Assembly: GCA_946481465.1 (NCBI GenBank)
Contig: CAMLOC010000176.1
Coordinates: forward strand, 1 to 7,169
Direction: 5' to 3'
Origin: an uncultured Shinella sp.
GTDB lineage: Bacteria; Pseudomonadota; Alphaproteobacteria; Rhizobiales; Rhizobiaceae
DNA: 7,169 nt
Each line of letters opens with the position of its first letter. Position 1 is the first letter of the stretch. The notes beneath the pieces were generated by a model, which ran no database searches, had not been told where the DNA came from, and worked only from the letters and a program-made list of their open reading frames with translations. The translations under genes were made by a program, and so were the position numbers. Shown here one piece after another: positions 5,957 to 7,169 of the stretch.

Positions 5957-7066
5957 GTGTCTGACCAAATACGCTACGGCCTGATCGGGGCCGGCATGAT
6001 GGGGCGGGAGCACCTTCGCAACATCGCCATGACGCCCGGCTCCAGGATCACCGCCATAGCGGATCCGGATGCCGGATCGCGGTCGCTGGCGGCCGAATGC
6101 GTGCCGGAGGAGGCGCAGCTTTTCGATTCGGCCGATGCGCTTCTTGCCAGCAATTCGGTCGATGCGCTGGTGATCGCGACGCCGAACGACACGCATGCCG
6201 ACGTGCTGGCGCGGATCCTCGATCGCGGCCTCAGCCTGCCGATCCTTCTGGAAAAGCCGGCCTGCACCTCGACGGAACAGCTCGCCTGGATGTCGTCGGC
6301 GCTGTCCGGCTATACGGCACCGCTGTGGATCGGCATGGAGTACCGCTACATGCCGCCGGTCACGGAGCTGGTGGAGGAGGTTCGCAAGGGGACGGTCGGC
6401 GACCTCAAGATGATCGCGCTGCGCGAGCACCGCTTTCCCTTCAAGGCCAAGGTCGGCAACTGGAACCGCTATGCGGCCCGCACGGGCGGCACGCTCGTCG
6501 AGAAATGTTGCCATTTCTTCGATCTCATGCGGCTGATCGCTGAGGACGAGGCGGTGCGCGTCTATGCCTCCGCCGGTATCGACGTCAACCATGCCGACGA
6601 GCGGCGCGAGGACGGCGCGCGGCCCGATATCATCGACAACGCCTTCGTGACCGTCGATTTCAAGTCGGGGATCCGAGCCTCGCTCGACCTTTGCATGTTC
6701 GCCGAGGGCGCGCTCTGGCAGGAGGAGTTTTCCGCGACCGGCTCGCTTGGCCGGGTCGAGTGTTTCGTGCCGGGCTATCGCGGCCACGAGGCCGACAGGC
6801 ATTCCGAGATCGAGGTCAGTTTTCGCGAGGAGAAGCGCCAGCCGGAACGCCGCGTCGTCGAGGTGGATGCGGACGTGCTTCATGCCGGCGCCCATCACGG
6901 CGCGACCTTCTATGCGCACCGCAAGTTCCGCCAGGCGATCCTGGGCGCGGGGCCTGTCGAGGTGACGCTGGAGGACGGCCTGAAGGCGGTCGCCATCGGC
7001 CTGGCGGCAGAGCGTTCCGCCCGGGAAAAGCGCGTCGTCACCCTCGACGGGTTGACGCTGGACTGA
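5957..7066 (+). CDS. Gfo/Idh/MocA-family NAD(P)-dependent oxidoreductase
   Basis: Cytoplasmic dehydrogenase of 369 residues (371 from the ATG at 5951), the usual length. The N-terminal Rossmann fold starts with RYGLIGAGMMGREH, with the dinucleotide loop GAGMMG at 11-16, and the acidic residues at ADPDAG (35-40) that often contact the cofactor ribose. VIATPNDTHADV (72-83) and the family motif EKP (99-101, catalytic-region Lys100) follow. The C-terminal substrate domain includes GMEYRYMPPV (126-135) and GGTLVEKCCHFFDLMRL (177-193), with His186 in the position of the family's active-site histidine. These enzymes oxidise or reduce sugars, inositols and sugar acids; the substrate here is unknown. 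The divergent sugar-binding protein and shared regulatory region suggest it acts on the sugar that protein captures. The VEKCCHFFDLM variant of the usual D.G.H.xD motif marks a distinct subgroup. Transcription probably ends at the hairpin 25 nt downstream. Confidence 0.88.
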   Translation: MSDQIRYGLIGAGMMGREHLRNIAMTPGSRITAIADPDAGSRSLAAECVPEEAQLFDSADALLASNSVDALVIATPNDTHADVLARILDRGLSLPILLEKPACTSTEQLAWMSSALSGYTAPLWIGMEYRYMPPVTELVEEVRKGTVGDLKMIALREHRFPFKAKVGNWNRYAARTGGTLVEKCCHFFDLMRLIAEDEAVRVYASAGIDVNHADERREDGARPDIIDNAFVTVDFKSGIRASLDLCMFAEGALWQEEFSATGSLGRVECFVPGYRGHEADRHSEIEVSFREEKRQPERRVVEVDADVLHAGAHHGATFYAHRKFRQAILGAGPVEVTLEDGLKAVAIGLAAERSAREKRVVTLDGLTLD

Positions 7067-7090
7067 CGGGGCGAACCCATAAAAGACAAG

Positions 7091-7114
7091 CGGATCGGCA
7101 AACCTGCCGATCCG
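7091..7114. terminator. Hairpin terminator between the dehydrogenase and the right flank
   Basis: A 10-bp perfect stem (CGGATCGGCA with TGCCGATCCG, loop AACC) begins 25 nt after the dehydrogenase stop. On the minus strand it is followed by CTTGTCTTTTATG, a U-rich tract, so it looks like an intrinsic terminator for a leftward gene beyond the window. On the plus strand no U-run follows, but it could still end the dehydrogenase transcript. It is probably shared by convergent genes. Confidence 0.65.
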
Positions 7115-7130
7115 GTCCTGCAATGATCCT

Positions 7131-7167
7131 GGAGCGTTTCCGCCCGTTCGAGCCGCGGAAGCGCTCC
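7131..7167. repeat. Long imperfect palindrome, probable intergenic repeat element
   Basis: GGAGCGTTTCCGC (7131-7143) and GCGGAAGCGCTCC (7155-7167) are inverted copies, with 12 of 13 positions pairing and one G-T mismatch, around an 11-nt loop. The GGAGCGTTTCCGC style resembles the short palindromic repeats scattered between genes in Rhizobiaceae. It reaches the window edge and may continue. Confidence 0.5.
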
Positions 7168-7169
7168 AT

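Noticed and set aside
5957..7066. Assignment of the dehydrogenase as a YjhC/NanX-type anhydro-sialic-acid enzyme because of the nearby nan genes
   Set aside because: Beyond generic family motifs the sequence does not resemble YjhC as I remember it, and the gene lies in a separate unit with different operators, over 3 kb from nanE.
5909..7123. A 404-codon minus-strand frame opposite the dehydrogenase
   Set aside because: The dehydrogenase on the plus strand has all family motifs; the reverse product is low-complexity and would run through the terminator hairpin.

Overview
The base composition is high in G+C, and the gene types (sugar ABC-transporter binding proteins, a HutC-type GntR regulator, a Gfo/Idh/MocA oxidoreductase and a SulP permease) fit an alphaproteobacterium, most likely Rhizobiales/Rhizobiaceae. 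That placement is inference from gene style; no marker gene is present. The window is chromosomal-style accessory metabolism, with no phage, transposase or CRISPR signal.

Region 1 (1-2622, all minus strand) is an amino-sugar catabolic module. A GntR/UTRA regulator comes first, then nanE (ManNAc-6-phosphate 2-epimerase), nanK (ROK-family ManNAc kinase) and the first 80 codons of a sugar ABC-transporter periplasmic binding protein cut by the window edge. nanE, nanK and the binding protein are tightly packed (5 and 19 nt gaps) and read as one operon. The implied route is uptake of ManNAc or a ManNAc-yielding sugar such as sialic acid, phosphorylation by NanK, and epimerisation by NanE to GlcNAc-6-phosphate. 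An identical 13-nt element lies in front of both gntR and nanE, so the regulator probably controls itself and the operon.

Region 2 (2730-4217, minus) is a SulP/SLC26-type anion transporter with a C-terminal STAS domain. Its upstream stretch of about 220 nt holds a possible promoter, a strong inverted repeat that probably ends the neighbouring transcript, and a leader that can fold into a compact three-way junction next to the start codon.

Region 3 (4446-7066) is a second sugar-related unit. A complete CUT1-type sugar-binding protein (minus) and a Gfo/Idh/MocA dehydrogenase (plus) diverge from an AT-rich 263-bp intergenic region. That region has a good sigma-70-type promoter and two AGCGCT-centred LacI-family-like operator candidates, 117 bp centre to centre. 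No permease or ATPase gene accompanies this binding protein inside the window.

The right end (7067-7169) holds a hairpin terminator followed by a long imperfect palindrome that looks like an intergenic repeat. I see no clearly new system. The best leads are the shared nan operator, the paired LacI-like sites, the structured sulP leader and the NanK variant that lacks the ROK zinc cysteines.
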